A stretch of DNA of 64,000 nt, from contig CP067345.1 of NCBI GenBank assembly GCA_020641055.1, positions 2,721,317 through 2,785,316 of the forward strand, given 5' to 3'. Of the stretch, positions 1 through 8,289 are shown in pieces. Source of the stretch: Clostridioides sp. ES-S-0010-02. Its GTDB lineage: Bacteria; Bacillota; Clostridia; Peptostreptococcales; Peptostreptococcaceae. The notes below the pieces were generated by a model, which was given only the letters and a program-made list of their open reading frames with translations, made no database searches and was not told the DNA's origin. A program made the translations under genes and the position numbers. How positions within the stretch are numbered: position 1 is the first letter of the stretch; every line of letters begins with the position of its first letter.

Positions 1-972
1 TGGTGAATTGAAGTATCTCAATAATTCATCATCCATTCTAGCTATAAATAGTTGGAATCCAGCTGTTTCTTGAGTAGTCAAAAGTTCTCCAACACAATTT
101 GAAACTATTTCTATATTTTTTTCTTGTAATATTCTATGGCACTTTCTATAAACTATTAACATTTCCATTAAAGTAGTAGCTCCTGAACCATTAACTACTA
201 ACATTACTTTTTCACCATCTTCGATATTCAAATCCTTTATTAAAGCTTGTGTCATTATTCCAGCAGTTTCATCAGCAGACTTCATTTCCATACGTCCACC
301 TCCACCTTCTCCATGTTGCCCCATTCCTATTTCCATCTCATTTTCTCCAAGTTCAGAAATTACCATACCTGTAGATGGATGAGTTGCTCCTTTACATGCA
401 ACAGCTATAGTTGCCATATTATCAGCAAATTTTTGTGCTATTTCTGCAACTTCATCTAAAGATTTTCCTTCTTTAGCAGCCCCTGCAGCTATTTTATATA
501 AAGGTATACATCCAACCAATCCTCTTCTATCATCACTATTTTCTCTCGGTGCATTTGCTATATCTTCTTGAGTAACAACTTTTCTAACATTTAATCCTTC
601 TTTTTTAACTTGTTTCATAACAAGGTTTCCTGTCAACATATCTCCTGCATGATTAAGAACTACAAATAATACACCTTTCCCTTTGTCTGCCATCTTTATA
701 GCCTCTAAACAAGAATTTGGTCCTGGAGCGGCAAATACATCTCCGACTACAGCTATATCAACCATTCCATCTCCAACAAATCCACTCAAAGCTGGTTCAT
801 GACCTGCTCCTCCTAAAGTAACTATTGTTACTCTGTCTTCTTCTTCCAACTTTTTGTTTATTACTAAATTTGAATCTGTAACTCTTAGTAACTCCGAATT
901 TGAAAGTTCTAAACCTTCTAAAACTTCTCTAGTTAAATCTTCTGGTTGGTTAATAAATTTTTTCATTGACAT
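1..972 (-). CDS. dhaK: Dihydroxyacetone kinase subunit DhaK (3' end outside window)
   Basis: DhaK binds dihydroxyacetone covalently through a histidine and, with DhaL, phosphorylates it to DHA phosphate in the cytoplasm. The reading frame is open from an ATG at 972 to the left edge, about 324 codons, so only the last few residues are missing compared with the usual ~330. The N-terminus starts MSMKKFINQPEDL. GAGHEPALSGFVGDGM (N-terminal third) and the substrate-His loop GQHGEGG (C-terminal half) are typical of the family. The ATG at 972 is preferred over one at 966 because GGGGG lies 8 bases upstream of it. It follows dhaL by 55 bases and is presumably cotranscribed. Whether a PTS-type dhaM follows cannot be seen. 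Confidence 0.93.
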   Translation of the reverse strand, partial: MSMKKFINQPEDLTREVLEGLELSNSELLRVTDSNLVINKKLEEEDRVTIVTLGGAGHEPALSGFVGDGMVDIAVVGDVFAAPGPNSCLEAIKMADKGKGVLFVVLNHAGDMLTGNLVMKQVKKEGLNVRKVVTQEDIANAPRENSDDRRGLVGCIPLYKIAAGAAKEGKSLDEVAEIAQKFADNMATIAVACKGATHPSTGMVISELGENEMEIGMGQHGEGGGGRMEMKSADETAGIMTQALIKDLNIEDGEKVMLVVNGSGATTLMEMLIVYRKCHRILQEKNIEIVSNCVGELLTTQETAGFQLFIARMDDELLRYFNSP

Positions 973-1027
973 GATAAATTCCCCCTATTAAATTTGTTAT
1001 ATTGATTAATTGCTGTGTTAATCTCTT

Positions 1028-1648
1028 TTATAATGCGTCATATAAACCTTTAAACATTAATGATATAGAAACAGCGCCTGGGTCCATATGCCCTAAACTT
1101 CTTTCCCCTATACTTTTTGCTCGTCCAAATTTTGCTATGTAAGTTTTAGTGCTTTCTGCGCCTTCTACTGCTTTCTCATAACCCACTTTAAAAACATCTT
1201 TTATGTTGTCACTTTCAATAGTATGCATAGCATCTATTGCTGGGTATAATGCATCTACTAGTGTTTTTTGACCTACTTTAGCAGTAGAAATAAGAGATAA
1301 ATTTTCTCTTGCTTCAATAAACATATCTTTTACTTCTTCTATTTTAAGTTCTTTTTTATCTTCTATTCCTTCAGCCATTCCCTCAAATATAGTTCCCCAT
1401 AAAGGTCCTGCTGACCCTCCATTTACATTCATACATAAAGTACTCAAATCTTCATTAATTGATTTTATACTATCATCATCATGCTCTTCTAGAGCCCTTT
1501 TTCTCATACAATCAGCTATTCTGTCTATAGTAACTCCATGGTCACCATCTCCAACTATACCATCTAATTCACATAAATATATCTTATTTTCTTTTAATAT
1601 TTCTGCTGCACTTATTAGCATTTTTCTCCATGTAACTGTTGACAACAT
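1028..1648 (-). CDS. dhaL: Dihydroxyacetone kinase ADP/ATP-binding subunit DhaL
   Basis: DhaL carries the nucleotide and transfers phosphate to DHA held on DhaK. At 206 residues it has the normal length of a stand-alone DhaL. The Mg-nucleotide motif GDGDHG lies near residue 33, and GGSAGPLWG and GHMDPGA match the family. The ATG at 1648 is preceded by AAGGAG at good spacing. In this operon dhaL comes before dhaK, and upstream there is an inverted repeat with a cre-like centre (1699-1745), so carbon-catabolite control is likely but inferred. In PTS-type systems DhaL uses bound ADP rephosphorylated by DhaM; in ATP-type systems it uses ATP. The sequence alone does not decide which applies. Confidence 0.92.
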   Translation of the reverse strand: MLSTVTWRKMLISAAEILKENKIYLCELDGIVGDGDHGVTIDRIADCMRKRALEEHDDDSIKSINEDLSTLCMNVNGGSAGPLWGTIFEGMAEGIEDKKELKIEEVKDMFIEARENLSLISTAKVGQKTLVDALYPAIDAMHTIESDNIKDVFKVGYEKAVEGAESTKTYIAKFGRAKSIGERSLGHMDPGAVSISLMFKGLYDAL

Positions 1649-1698
1649 TGAATCATCTCCTTACCAATATCTTAACTCAATATTATCATATGTAATAA

Positions 1699-1745
1699 CA
1701 AATGTAAATTATTTTTAGAAAGCGTTTTTACAAAATTTACATTTG
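1699..1745. promoter_or_regulatory. 12-bp inverted repeat enclosing a cre-like site upstream of dhaL
   Basis: CAAATGTAAATT (1699-1710) and its perfect reverse complement (1734-1745) flank 23 bases. Those contain AGAAAGCGTTTTTACA (1717-1732), close to the C. difficile CcpA consensus RRGAAAANGTTTTCWW. The site lies 50-100 bases upstream of the dhaL start. It could be an operator for a local regulator combined with CcpA, or a hairpin ending the upstream gene; there is no clean T-run, so an operator is preferred. Confidence 0.5.
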
Positions 1746-1777
1746 CAATATCAAATACCAATTTTTATTTTAATATT

Positions 1778-2617
1778 TTACTTTAACATTTCATTTCTTA
1801 TCTTTCTAAAATACAATCTTGAATTTAATTCATAACCTACAACAATAACCCAACTACTAAAATATATCCATGTCATAAGTACAATTATTTCAGCTATGCT
1901 TCCATAGATTACTTCATAGTTAGCATAATAGTTTGTATAATAAGAATAGAAAAATGATACTACAAACCAAGCAAACGTAGCAAAAATAGCACCTGGAGCA
2001 GATTCTTTCATAGTCAAACTCTTATTAGGTGTATACTTATACAAAAATGTAAATATTACTATTATTGTTGCAATACCTACAGTGTATCTTAGAATATCCC
2101 ATATTTTTATGAATATCTCATCTAATCCTATAAAGTTAAAAATAAAATAACCTATCTTCTCTCCATAAACCAAAAATATCATAGATAAAAAAATCAATAC
2201 CAAAAGCATAATCGTAAATAAAAATGATATAGATAAGATTTTAAAAAAAGACCTAGTTTCTTTAACTTTATAAGCTCTATTCATTCCTTTAATAAGTGCT
2301 TTTACTGCCCTTGAAGATGTCCACATCGTAAGTACAAAACTGACAGCTAAAAAATTTAAACTTCTATTGTCTATTGCAGAAACTATAATTGAAGATAATA
2401 CATCAAAAGCACTCTCTGGCATCATGTTTCTAAATAAGGCTATATATTTATTTAAATGAAGAACTGGTATATATGCTATAGAACTTATTGTAAATATTAA
2501 AAAAGGAAATATAGACAACATTAAGAAAAAAGATACTTCTGCTGATTTTGAACTTAACTCACTATAATTAGATTTTGCTACTATATATTCAATTAATTTC
2601 TTATCTATCCCAAACAT
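1778..2617 (-). CDS. YihY/BrkB-family integral membrane protein
   Basis: A 279-residue protein of the YihY/virulence factor BrkB family (UPF0761), often mislabelled ribonuclease BN. Function is unknown. About six hydrophobic segments are visible, starting with FFLMLSIFPFLIFTISS, and the family feature MWTSSRAVKALIKGMNRAY is present. An upstream in-frame ATG at 2656 exists, but the ATG at 2617 has AAGGGGAT at proper spacing. TATAAT sits right at the 2656 ATG and may be the promoter -10, so 2617 was chosen. It appears to be a single-gene unit. Confidence 0.85.
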   Translation of the reverse strand: MFGIDKKLIEYIVAKSNYSELSSKSAEVSFFLMLSIFPFLIFTISSIAYIPVLHLNKYIALFRNMMPESAFDVLSSIIVSAIDNRSLNFLAVSFVLTMWTSSRAVKALIKGMNRAYKVKETRSFFKILSISFLFTIMLLVLIFLSMIFLVYGEKIGYFIFNFIGLDEIFIKIWDILRYTVGIATIIVIFTFLYKYTPNKSLTMKESAPGAIFATFAWFVVSFFYSYYTNYYANYEVIYGSIAEIIVLMTWIYFSSWVIVVGYELNSRLYFRKIRNEMLK

Positions 2618-3243
2618 AAATATCCCCTTTTCTCTAATATTAATTTCATTATACAATATTAATTATACTCAGATTCATACCATAATATAATTATTTAAAC
2701 AAAAATAAAGTAAATAAAAGCTGAAAATAATAATTCTACTAATATTTTAATTTTTTAATCACTGAAAATAAAAAGTATAATCTTGAATTAAATATATATT
2801 ATTGGACTATAATTATGATTATATACAAGCTTCTAGTGGTATTAATTTAAAAGGATAAAATTCGAGATGTATTTTCTAATTGAATTGACAACACAAAAAG
2901 GTTTTTTAAAGTAACAACAAATAAAAATATTAAACAAACTAGTATTAGCAGGATAACTTTTAAATTTATTATATTTTCTTCTTAAACAATTATTGATTAT
3001 ATCAAATCAATATTAATCTTATGCTTATAATTTAAGAAATATGTAATAAAAGTTAAGTATTTATGGTTATAATGTTTATCTTTTGAATAAAATACATTAT
3101 AATTAAAAGTAAAGTTGCAAATTTGCTATAATTTTAACAAGTTAATTTTCAGAATTATACAAATTTTACATTAATTGTTAATGCAAATTCTATTTAAATA
3201 ATATTTTTATATTCAAAAATAAATAAAACGGAGGTCTTAAAAT
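2618..3243. other. Gene-free AT-rich intergenic region
   Basis: About 620 bases between divergent genes. It is extremely AT-rich and no ORF has a convincing ribosome binding site. AATTTTCAGAATTAT at 3144-3158 matches a CodY box at 12 of 15 positions, which is weak. The strong AACGGAGG Shine-Dalgarno at its right end belongs to the next gene. Confidence 0.6.
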
Positions 3244-3438
3244 ATGAGTAACTTTATAATATGTAATTATTGTGGAGACAAGATAGACAAATCTAAAAAT
3301 AAGTATATAACTTACTCTGAAAAAGATAGTTGTAATGAAGTAAATATTTGTACTAATTGTGCTTTAGACTTATTAGAAAAAACTAATGAAAAATCAAAGA
3401 TTAAATCTGCAAAAGCTTTAATAAAACAAATAGGATAA
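3244..3438 (+). CDS. Small zinc-ribbon-like protein, 64 aa
   Basis: Not recognised as a named family. The 64-residue product has two CxxC pairs, CNYC near residue 7 and CTNC near residue 37, suggesting one zinc ion bound by four cysteines. A basic Lys-rich tail follows. The start is well supported by CGGAGG 10 bases upstream, and an intrinsic terminator follows 28 bases after the stop, so this is a genuine monocistronic gene. It could be a nucleic-acid-binding or adaptor protein; that is a guess from the fold only. Confidence 0.7.
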   Translation: MSNFIICNYCGDKIDKSKNKYITYSEKDSCNEVNICTNCALDLLEKTNEKSKIKSAKALIKQIG

Positions 3439-3466
3439 AGACACAATATAAATTGTATAAATAAGA

Positions 3467-3497
3467 AAAGCACCTTTTAATTATAGGTGCTTTTTCT
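3467..3497 (+). terminator. Intrinsic terminator after the small zinc-ribbon gene
   Basis: AAAAGCACCT pairs with AGGTGCTTTT across a loop of about 10 bases and is followed by T residues. It lies shortly after the stop codon at 3438. Confidence 0.85.
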
Positions 3498-3576
3498 ATA
3501 TATAGATAACTTCATAAGGTATTTAAGGTAGATTAATACAAATATATATTATAATCTATTCTATTTATTTAGCTCT

Positions 3577-4005
3577 TTATATTTCCTTATTTTTAAATAT
3601 TAAACTCAGATTCATAGCAGTAGCACATATACTGTATTTTACTTCTGTTGGCACATAATCTACTCCATTTATAAAATCTACCAAATATTGTTCTTCAACA
3701 TGTGCAACTTTAGCTATAAATTCAATATTAATTTCATATATCTCAATTAGTAAACTTAAAATACCTCTAAGCCTAGAATCTGAATCAACATCTATAGTAT
3801 ATTCGAGTTGCAAAACAAAATTTATCCATCTTGCCCATACGTCTAAATCTGCTGTAAATTCTTTTTCATATTTTTTATAATTTCTTAGTTTTTCTGATTC
3901 TATTTTAATCAAATTTGATAAAATATCTTCATTTATGTGATATTCATCAATTAATTTATTAAGTAAAGGTTCTATGTAATCACTATCAATCTTTTTTACT
4001 TCCAT
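3577..4005 (-). CDS. Uncharacterised protein with two helix-turn-helix-like repeats, 142 aa
   Basis: The 142-residue all-helical product shows two related stretches, residues ~15-55 (IDEYHINEDILSNLI) and ~85-125 (IEIYEINIEFIAKVAHVEEQYLVDFINGV). The second resembles the XRE-like 'ISYETIAKYIGVSEEYLKDFI' type found in clostridial HTH proteins. It may therefore be a small DNA-binding regulator. No metal-binding or membrane segments are seen. The start ATG at 4005 has a modest AGAGGAGT upstream. It is flanked on both sides by small plus-strand genes and seems to stand alone. Confidence 0.6.
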   Translation of the reverse strand: MEVKKIDSDYIEPLLNKLIDEYHINEDILSNLIKIESEKLRNYKKYEKEFTADLDVWARWINFVLQLEYTIDVDSDSRLRGILSLLIEIYEINIEFIAKVAHVEEQYLVDFINGVDYVPTEVKYSICATAMNLSLIFKNKEI

Positions 4006-4260
4006 ATAAGTTAAACTCCTCTAAGTAAAATTAGTAAGTATCTTTTTATTATATCACACTTAAATAGTCTCAATTATAATAAAGAAATTTTAAAAACTTG
4101 AAATATAAACTTTTTTGTTTCTTTATTTCTTATTGTAATATTTTAGTAACTCTTTATTCTTATTCTCTTGTTATACTTTGATTAAGAAAATCAAATATAA
4201 GTTACTGATTATTTTATGAAAAACATTTTAAAATATTAATATTTACAAGGAGGAAATACA

Positions 4261-4437
4261 ATGAATAAAAGAGCAAAACAAGCATTCTTTCAAACAATGC
4301 CAAACTTAATAATTGTATTATTAGCACTCATATTTGCATTTTATACTAATACTTTTGACCTTGATTTAAAAGTATTACTTTTATTACCTATAGTATATAT
4401 TATTTTATTTTTATATTATTATACAAAACTGAGATAG
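4261..4437 (+). CDS. Small membrane protein, 58 aa
   Basis: A 58-codon frame starting MNKRAKQAFFQTMPNL and ending YYYTKLR. The ATG is preceded by AAGGAGGAAATACA, an ideal ribosome binding site. Two hydrophobic helices (about residues 16-30 and 37-54) separated by a short polar TNTFDLD turn predict a two-pass hairpin with both basic ends inside. An intrinsic terminator follows at 4611-4652. No family is recognised; toxins, regulators of membrane complexes and stress peptides can all look like this. Confidence 0.65.
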   Translation: MNKRAKQAFFQTMPNLIIVLLALIFAFYTNTFDLDLKVLLLLPIVYIILFLYYYTKLR

Positions 4438-4610
4438 ATTAGTAGTAAGTATGAAAAATAAATCTATTTTCAAAACAAATGTCTTTAAAGTTTACATACT
4501 AAGAAAATATACTGTTGTATAAAATTTAATAAATCATTTATTACAAATATAACAAAAACTGTCAAAACAAATAATTAAAATAATAATTTTCGTAAAATAC
4601 TTTTTAATTA

Positions 4611-4652
4611 AAAAACTGGCTAACTTTCAGTTAAATGTCAACCAGTTTTTTA
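4611..4652. terminator. Probable bidirectional terminator
   Basis: AAAAACTGG pairs with CCAGTTTTTT around an inner imperfect hairpin. T-runs are present on both strands, so it could end the plus-strand small membrane gene and the minus-strand phosphoglucomutase gene. Confidence 0.75.
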
Positions 4653-4732
4653 TAATGCTTTTATTTAAATACAAATAAAATTGCATCTTTAATACTTATT
4701 TATTATTCTTTTATGTAGCAATTTAGTCTATT

Positions 4733-6430
4733 TTATTTTAATTTTGATACCATAATATCTATATATTCTTTTAAACCTCTAAGCTTTTCATCTGCTTCAG
4801 CATCACTAGTTCCTTTTACAGCTATATAAAATTTCAGCTTTGGCTCTGTCCCAGATGGTCTTATAGCTACCCAAGACTCATCTTCCAAGAAATATTTTAA
4901 AACATCAGATTTAGGGAGATTATCTACACCATTTTTGTAGTCTTTTTTATCAATTACCTTTATATTATTTATACAATCAATTTGATTTTCTCTAAAATAA
5001 GATATTATCTCTTTTATTTTTTCCACACCTTCTATACCTTTTAAAGTTAAAGATATAGTCTGTTCTTTAAAGAATCCATATTTCTTATATAGTTCTATTA
5101 AGCCTTCATATAAGCTCATGCCTTTTGAATAGTAAAATGCTGCCATTTCAGATATTAATAATGATGAAACAACACCGTCTTTATCTCTTGCATGAGTTCC
5201 AACTAAATAACCATAACTTTCTTCATATCCAAATACATAATTTCTATCTTTATTTTCTTCAAATAATTTTATTTTTTCACCAATAAATTTAAAACCTGTA
5301 AGAACATTTAGTACATCAACATTATTTTCTTTTGCTATATCCGCTCCAAATTCTGATGTAACTATAGTTTTTATCATTGTAGGATTTTCTTTTAATTGAT
5401 TATTTTCTTTTAAGCCTTCTATTATATAGTGTGTCAACATTCCACCAATTTGATTCCCTGTAAGTAATACATATTCCCCTGTAGTGGTTCTTACAGCTAC
5501 ACCTACTCTATCACAATCTGGGTCAGTTGCTATTACAAGGTCTGCTCCTTTTTCTTTTGCAAGCAATATTCCTCTGTTTAAAGCTTTTTTCTCTTCTGGA
5601 TTTGGGTAGTCAAGCCCTGCAAAATTTGGGTCTGGATTTTCTTCTTCTGGAACCACTAATATGTTTTCAAATCCTACTTCTTTTAATGCTCTTCTTATTG
5701 GAATATTGCCAGTTCCACAAAGAGGTGTATAAACTATTTTTAAATTTTTACCTACGCTTTTTACTAAATCTTTTCTTATAACTTGACTTTTTACAGCTTC
5801 TATAAATTCAGTATCCTGTGTTTCGTCCAATAAGACTACTAAATTTTTATTAGCTTCATTTAAAGTTGGTATTATACTATAATCATGTATGCTATTTACT
5901 TTTTCTGTTATTGCATTTGCAATATCTGGCATAACTTGTGCCCCATCTTCCCAGTATACTTTGTATCCATTGTATTCAGGTGGATTATGGCTAGCTGTTA
6001 TAACTATCCCTGCTATTGCATTTAGATTTCTAACAGCAAAGGACAATTCTGGAGTAGTTCTTAAACTATCAAATATATATGCCTTTATACCACACGCTGC
6101 TAATGTATTTGCAGATTCTATACAAAATTCTCTAGATTTATGTCTATTATCATGAGCTATTACTACGCCCCTATTTTTTTCTTCCTCTGTAGTATTTTCT
6201 AGTATATAGTTTGCCAATCCAAAAGTAGCTCTTCTAACTGTATATTTGTTAATTCTATTAGTTCCTGCTTCAATTACACCTCTAAGACCAGCCGTTCCAA
6301 ATTCTAAATCTTTATAAAATCTATCTTCTATCTCTTTTTCATTATCTTTTATTTTATCTAATTCTAGTTTTGTATCTTCATCAAAATATGAACTCTTTAC
6401 CCATTCTTCATAAGTTTTAGTATAATCCAT
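4733..6430 (-). CDS. pgcA: Alpha-phosphoglucomutase (PgcA-like)
   Basis: Interconverts glucose-1-phosphate and glucose-6-phosphate, feeding UDP-glucose and surface polysaccharide synthesis. It has the 565-residue, four-domain alpha-D-phosphohexomutase layout: phosphoserine loop TASHNPPEYNGYK (~residue 143), Mg-binding DPDCDRVG (~303), sugar-binding GYEESYGYLVG (~400) and phosphate-binding RPSGTEPKLKFY near the C-terminus. Length and motifs match Bacillus PgcA rather than the shorter GlmM. The ATG at 6430 follows AGGGAGGATTTTATT. It is separated by 62 bases from the upstream SGNH esterase gene on the same strand and may share its transcript. Phosphomannomutase activity is possible. Confidence 0.9.
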   Translation of the reverse strand: MDYTKTYEEWVKSSYFDEDTKLELDKIKDNEKEIEDRFYKDLEFGTAGLRGVIEAGTNRINKYTVRRATFGLANYILENTTEEEKNRGVVIAHDNRHKSREFCIESANTLAACGIKAYIFDSLRTTPELSFAVRNLNAIAGIVITASHNPPEYNGYKVYWEDGAQVMPDIANAITEKVNSIHDYSIIPTLNEANKNLVVLLDETQDTEFIEAVKSQVIRKDLVKSVGKNLKIVYTPLCGTGNIPIRRALKEVGFENILVVPEEENPDPNFAGLDYPNPEEKKALNRGILLAKEKGADLVIATDPDCDRVGVAVRTTTGEYVLLTGNQIGGMLTHYIIEGLKENNQLKENPTMIKTIVTSEFGADIAKENNVDVLNVLTGFKFIGEKIKLFEENKDRNYVFGYEESYGYLVGTHARDKDGVVSSLLISEMAAFYYSKGMSLYEGLIELYKKYGFFKEQTISLTLKGIEGVEKIKEIISYFRENQIDCINNIKVIDKKDYKNGVDNLPKSDVLKYFLEDESWVAIRPSGTEPKLKFYIAVKGTSDAEADEKLRGLKEYIDIMVSKLK

Positions 6431-6492
6431 AATAAAATCCTCCCTATTTTATCCATTTATTATAATTGCATAGATAAACCTTTTTTATATAA

Positions 6493-7083
6493 TTATGACT
6501 CTTCTATATACTTATTAATTGACTTAATAAAAATATTTGCAATTATTCTATGACCTTCCTTAGTTGGATGTAATCCATCAAAATATAATTTTTTATATCC
6601 TTCTTTTTCCATACTCTTATTATATTCAGAATAAAAATCTACAAAATCAGTATTAAATGTCACACTAAATTTTTTTATCCAATAATTATATGACTCTAAC
6701 TTTTTTGATACTGTATTAAAATCCGTAAAGCTACTCCAATCTTCCCTAACATTTGGAATATCTGGTCTCAGTGGTATACCTATTATTGGTATAATATTTT
6801 TTGCATATGCTTGATGTACCATAGCCATTATATTAGAATTAATAACTTCATTTCCTGCTCCAGCAATAAAATCATTAGTACCACCCATTATAAAAACCAT
6901 ATCGGGAGAATTCTGTAAAACATCTTCATTAAATCTAACTAACATACCACTTGTTGTATCACCATTTATACCCTTATTTATTATTTCTAAACCAGTCTCC
7001 TGACTCACAATGTTTGTCCATGAATTACTTCGTGATACTCCAAATCCATATGTTAAACTGTCTCCTAAGCAGACTATTTTCAT
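6493..7083 (-). CDS. SGNH/GDSL-family esterase
   Basis: A 196-residue single-domain SGNH hydrolase, probably a cytoplasmic esterase or lipase-like enzyme. Block I LGDSLTYG carries the nucleophile Ser9, block III GGTNDF (~residue 67) the oxyanion Asn, and block V DGLHPTKEGH (~170) the catalytic Asp and His. There is no signal peptide. The ATG at 7083 is preceded by AGGGGGGAT. It lies 110 bases downstream of the 3D-domain protein gene and 62 bases upstream of pgcA on the same strand. The substrate cannot be told from sequence; deacetylation of cell-wall sugars and lysophospholipid cleavage are family possibilities. Confidence 0.85.
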   Translation of the reverse strand: MKIVCLGDSLTYGFGVSRSNSWTNIVSQETGLEIINKGINGDTTSGMLVRFNEDVLQNSPDMVFIMGGTNDFIAGAGNEVINSNIMAMVHQAYAKNIIPIIGIPLRPDIPNVREDWSSFTDFNTVSKKLESYNYWIKKFSVTFNTDFVDFYSEYNKSMEKEGYKKLYFDGLHPTKEGHRIIANIFIKSINKYIEES

Positions 7084-7193
7084 CTTATCCCCCCTTAGCT
7101 ATGTTTTTTCTGTTTTAAGAATAATCTAACAGTTTAATTAATTCATATTTTATACTTTTTTTCCTTCTAAGTAAAGTTATTATATTCACTAAA

Positions 7194-7991
7194 TTAATAC
7201 ACATATACATCTAGACTCTGTCTCCCCCAATTAGATGCTTTTCCTTCACTATTCATAAATATATCTATTCTGTTCCCTTTAATTGCACCTCCACAGTCTT
7301 CTGCAACAAATGTCATACCTAATCTAGGTATATATACTTTTGTTCCATATGGTATTATATTTGGGTCAACTGCAATTACCCCCCATCTTGGTGTTGTACC
7401 AGTAGATGTTATAGTATCTCCTGCATATGCAGTAGCAACTACTCTCATATGTTTTCCTCCTCTTGTATTTGCTCCTCTTGATGCAATTAATACTTTTTCT
7501 TTAGTTCCATTTTTTATAATTTTTGCAGTTGGTTCTTTAGAAATCACTTCTTTTGATAAGACTTTTTTGACTAGCTTTCCATCATGGTAAGTTAAATTAT
7601 AGACTAGTTTTTTCTCTCCCTCTATTCCCTCCTGATAGACTTTAGATTTTCCTTTTACTAAATTGCTATCATTCACATGTTTTGTGTCAAATGGTATTTT
7701 TTCAAATTCTTCTTTTTGATTTTTAGTTACTTTAACAACCTTGATTTTCATGTTATCCTTTAATTCTGTATTCAAACTTGGATTAATTTTATCTTCAGAA
7801 TTGTATTTCACTCCCTGTTCATCCAAAAGTTCTTCAACTGTCTTTTTAAATGAAGACACTTTTTGTTCTTGGCCTTTAACAGTTAGACTTATCTCTTCTT
7901 TATTTAATATAGAATATATACTTACTAAACTCATTAAAATTGATACACTTAATAAAGATGATATTATTATTTTCTTTTCTCTTTTCTCCAT
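7194..7991 (-). CDS. YabE-like secreted cell-wall protein: DUF348, G5 and 3D domains
   Basis: Begins with a basic start and one hydrophobic segment (residues ~8-28) that exports it and may anchor it. A ubiquitin-like DUF348 repeat follows (~34-80, VKGQEQKVSSFKKTVEELL), then a G5-like region (~90-165), then a C-terminal 3D domain. The three acidic positions of the 3D fold are seen as AVDPN, AEDCGG and RIDIFM, as in MltA-type lytic transglycosylases and the B. subtilis YabE/YocH/YuiC group. It is thus a likely peptidoglycan-cleaving or resuscitation-promoting-factor-like protein. The length of 265 residues is short because only one DUF348 copy is present. The start is supported by AAAGGGGAAATATT. 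Confidence 0.85.
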   Translation of the reverse strand: MEKREKKIIISSLLSVSILMSLVSIYSILNKEEISLTVKGQEQKVSSFKKTVEELLDEQGVKYNSEDKINPSLNTELKDNMKIKVVKVTKNQKEEFEKIPFDTKHVNDSNLVKGKSKVYQEGIEGEKKLVYNLTYHDGKLVKKVLSKEVISKEPTAKIIKNGTKEKVLIASRGANTRGGKHMRVVATAYAGDTITSTGTTPRWGVIAVDPNIIPYGTKVYIPRLGMTFVAEDCGGAIKGNRIDIFMNSEGKASNWGRQSLDVYVY

Positions 7992-8200
7992 AATATTTCC
8001 CCTTTCATGTTCAAATTTTAAATTAACTTATTTATTACAGTTTTAATCTTATATTATATATGTATATTATAACTTTCTAAATTTATGTAACTTTTTTGTA
8101 ACTTCTAAATTTGTTTTATTCATAATTTTTTTATATTCTACGGTTAATGACTTATTTCATACAAATTAAATCTCTATGTTTGATAACTTATTTCATGCAA

Positions 8201-8260
8201 ATAAAAAGCTAGAAACAAGATATTTACTTTATTAAGTATCCTGATTTCCAGCTTTTTATT
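8201..8260 (-). terminator. Terminator of the XRE-TPR regulator gene
   Basis: On the minus strand AAAAAGCTGGAAA pairs with TTTCTAGCTTTTT around an imperfect inner stem, ending in TTTTTATT. It begins about 30 bases after the stop at 8290. Confidence 0.75.
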
Positions 8261-8289
8261 TACTAATTTCAGTTCGTCACACTAAACAT

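Noticed and set aside
247-459. Plus-strand ORF of 70 codons inside dhaK
   Set aside because: Antisense to a clear dhaK frame, Ser/Phe-rich composition typical of a shadow frame, no ribosome site.
3144-3158. CodY-like box upstream of the small zinc-ribbon gene
   Set aside because: Only 12 of 15 matches in a very AT-rich region; expected by chance.
5527-5781. Plus-strand Leu-rich ORF inside pgcA
   Set aside because: Antisense shadow of a well-conserved enzyme; no ribosome site.
8150-8206. Two copies of ACTTATTTCATRCAAAT about 36 bases apart
   Set aside because: Real near-repeat but short, AT-rich and next to a terminator; no link to a promoter could be made.
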